Assembly (NCBI GenBank): GCA_028281945.1
Contig: JANQIW010000145.1
Span: 1 to 46,452 of the forward strand
DNA length: 46,452 nt
Source: Prochloraceae cyanobacterium PL24a_bin.78
Lineage (GTDB): Bacteria; Cyanobacteriota; Cyanobacteriia; Cyanobacteriales; JANQIW01
Direction of reading: 5' to 3'
The notes below the pieces were generated by a model, which searched no databases, had not been told where the DNA came from, and saw only the letters and a program-made list of their open reading frames with translations. A program made the position numbers and the translations under genes. Shown piece after piece: positions 45,560-46,452 of this stretch (position 1 is the stretch's first letter; each line of letters begins with the position of its first letter).

Positions 45560-46018
45560 TTAAAAAACGATAAAATCAGGGGTAACGATAATTTCTGGCA
45601 CATTAATATAATCAAGATTGTCTTTTCCTTCAAACAATTTTATTCCTAATTGGGTTTTTTTGAATTCTTTGATGACTTTGGCTTTAATTGCTGTCGCTAT
45701 TTTAATTTGATTAGAGGGAATATTTCCTAATACATTTTTTGAAGAAGCCATATAAACAGTATGAAAAAATTCTATCCCTTCTACTTTAGGTTTAATTTCT
45801 AACCCATATAGTGCCTCATAAGTAATGTTTTCAATTTGAATTGATGCAAAAAATAAGTTATCAACTGAGTTTGAATCTTGATTTTTATTCTGCCAAATTT
45901 TCATTAAATCAGGATTTTTCCCTTGATAATTATAAATGTCATCGGAAACATTTACAATAATTTCTTTTTCTTTGCTTAAGTTAGAATCTAACTTGTTTCT
46001 TCTTTTTGCTTCACCCAT
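45560..46018 (-). CDS. Hypothetical protein beginning MGEAKRR
   Basis: I do not recognise the family of this 152-residue soluble protein. It opens MGEAKRRNKLD, a basic motif shared by several unrelated small bacterial proteins, then a Lys/Asp/Asn-rich stretch (to about 55), and a more regular alpha-beta part (FASIQIENITYEALYGLEIK, VEGIEFFHTVYMASS, IKIATAIKAKVIKEFKKTQL). No signal peptide, membrane segment or catalytic signature is seen. It could be co-transcribed with the tspO-like gene downstream (97-base gap). The long open frame in AT-rich DNA and the stable start support a true gene. Confidence 0.65.
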   Translation of the reverse strand: MGEAKRRNKLDSNLSKEKEIIVNVSDDIYNYQGKNPDLMKIWQNKNQDSNSVDNLFFASIQIENITYEALYGLEIKPKVEGIEFFHTVYMASSKNVLGNIPSNQIKIATAIKAKVIKEFKKTQLGIKLFEGKDNLDYINVPEIIVTPDFIVF

Positions 46019-46452
46019 TATATAAATTTGAAAAATTTAATATACATTAAGATATAAATTGTATCTAGTACCTTTTTCGATTTAAAACATGATTAATTTT
46101 AAGATCTTGGTATTCTAAGAAAAAAAATACAATTTAAAGTGTTAAAATCATATCATCAAAAGAATAAAATTTAAATTAAGTTTTATTAAAAGCTTTATTG
46201 CTATTAAATAATAGATTCAATATAAGAACTTTTTTAAGTTTAGATAATAAGTTGTTATTGTGCAATATTTGTTATTTTTGGGTAGTTAATTTTTCCTGTC
46301 AAATTACGACATAAACTTTCTAACTTGACACCAATATTTAGAGTATTTAAGTAGGTAAGCAAAATTAAATAGAAAATGGGTAATCTTACATTTCTCTCTT
46401 TAGCAATTGATTTTAAATTTCTATTTTAAAAATTTTTTCACCTACCTACTTA
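46019..46452. other. AT-rich right end with an inverted repeat
   Basis: About 434 bases without a supported gene. TAAGTAGGTA at 46348-46357 and its exact reverse complement TACCTACTTA at 46443-46452 form a 10-base inverted repeat about 85 bases apart, the second arm touching the window edge. No transposase is visible. A small mobile element or the terminal repeat of one could begin here, but this cannot be decided within the window. Confidence 0.45.

Overview
The window comes from an AT-rich cyanobacterium. The evidence is a complete kaiABC clock cluster, a CpcT/CpeT-type phycobilin lyase, DUF2996 and DUF3110 genes typical of cyanobacteria, PatA-type PATAN-receiver proteins, an EGY-like site-2 protease, four complete HIP1 octamers (GCGATCGC at 2980, 19654, 38431 and 41201) and heptamer-type tandem repeats between genes. 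Composition and gene content resemble unicellular Geminocystis/Cyanobacterium relatives, but the genus is an inference.

Layout. 1-768: a G+C-richer partial reading frame and a small HTH (antitoxin-like) gene. 800-4891 (minus): a secreted TPR protein and alaS. 5503-17148 (plus): a type IV pilus/phototaxis-type chemosensory locus, in the order cheW-like, patA-like, two tandem cheY-like genes, cheW, a 2Fe-2S ferredoxin, hybrid cheA, a second patA-like gene, and an mcp with a GAF domain. 17565-26051: secA, DUF2996, a tight DUF3110-murQ-site-2-protease group, a phytase-esterase-like lipoprotein and cpcT. 26073-26588: a complete transcription unit (promoter, leader hairpin, terminator) for a peptidoglycan-binding-domain gene broken by one in-frame TGA. 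26671-30940: mazG-lepB, a GT39 glycosyltransferase and an IscA-like protein. 31268-33928 (minus): two tandem paralogous HExxH metalloprotease-like proteins with dockerin-like calcium repeats, enclosed by inverted 32-bp minisatellite repeats. 34137-36776 (minus): a CBS-PAS-histidine kinase with two pseudo-receivers, divergent from kaiABC (37225-40147). 40525-44274: a periplasmic DsbA-like protein, an HtrA protease and an Hsp70-family protein. 44983-46018 (minus): a TspO-like protein and an unknown protein.

How the genes work together. The chemosensory locus contains receptor, couplers, kinase and several receivers, with a ferredoxin unexpectedly among them. KaiA, KaiB and KaiC form a full post-translational oscillator; the divergent neighbouring kinase carries pseudo-receivers, as clock-input proteins such as CikA and KaiA do, but its ATP-binding boxes are degenerate. 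The most interesting leads are this kinase beside kaiABC, the ferredoxin inside the chemotaxis cluster, the metalloprotease pair enclosed by inverted repeats, and the TGA-interrupted gene. No rRNA, tRNA, CRISPR array or transposase gene was recognised.
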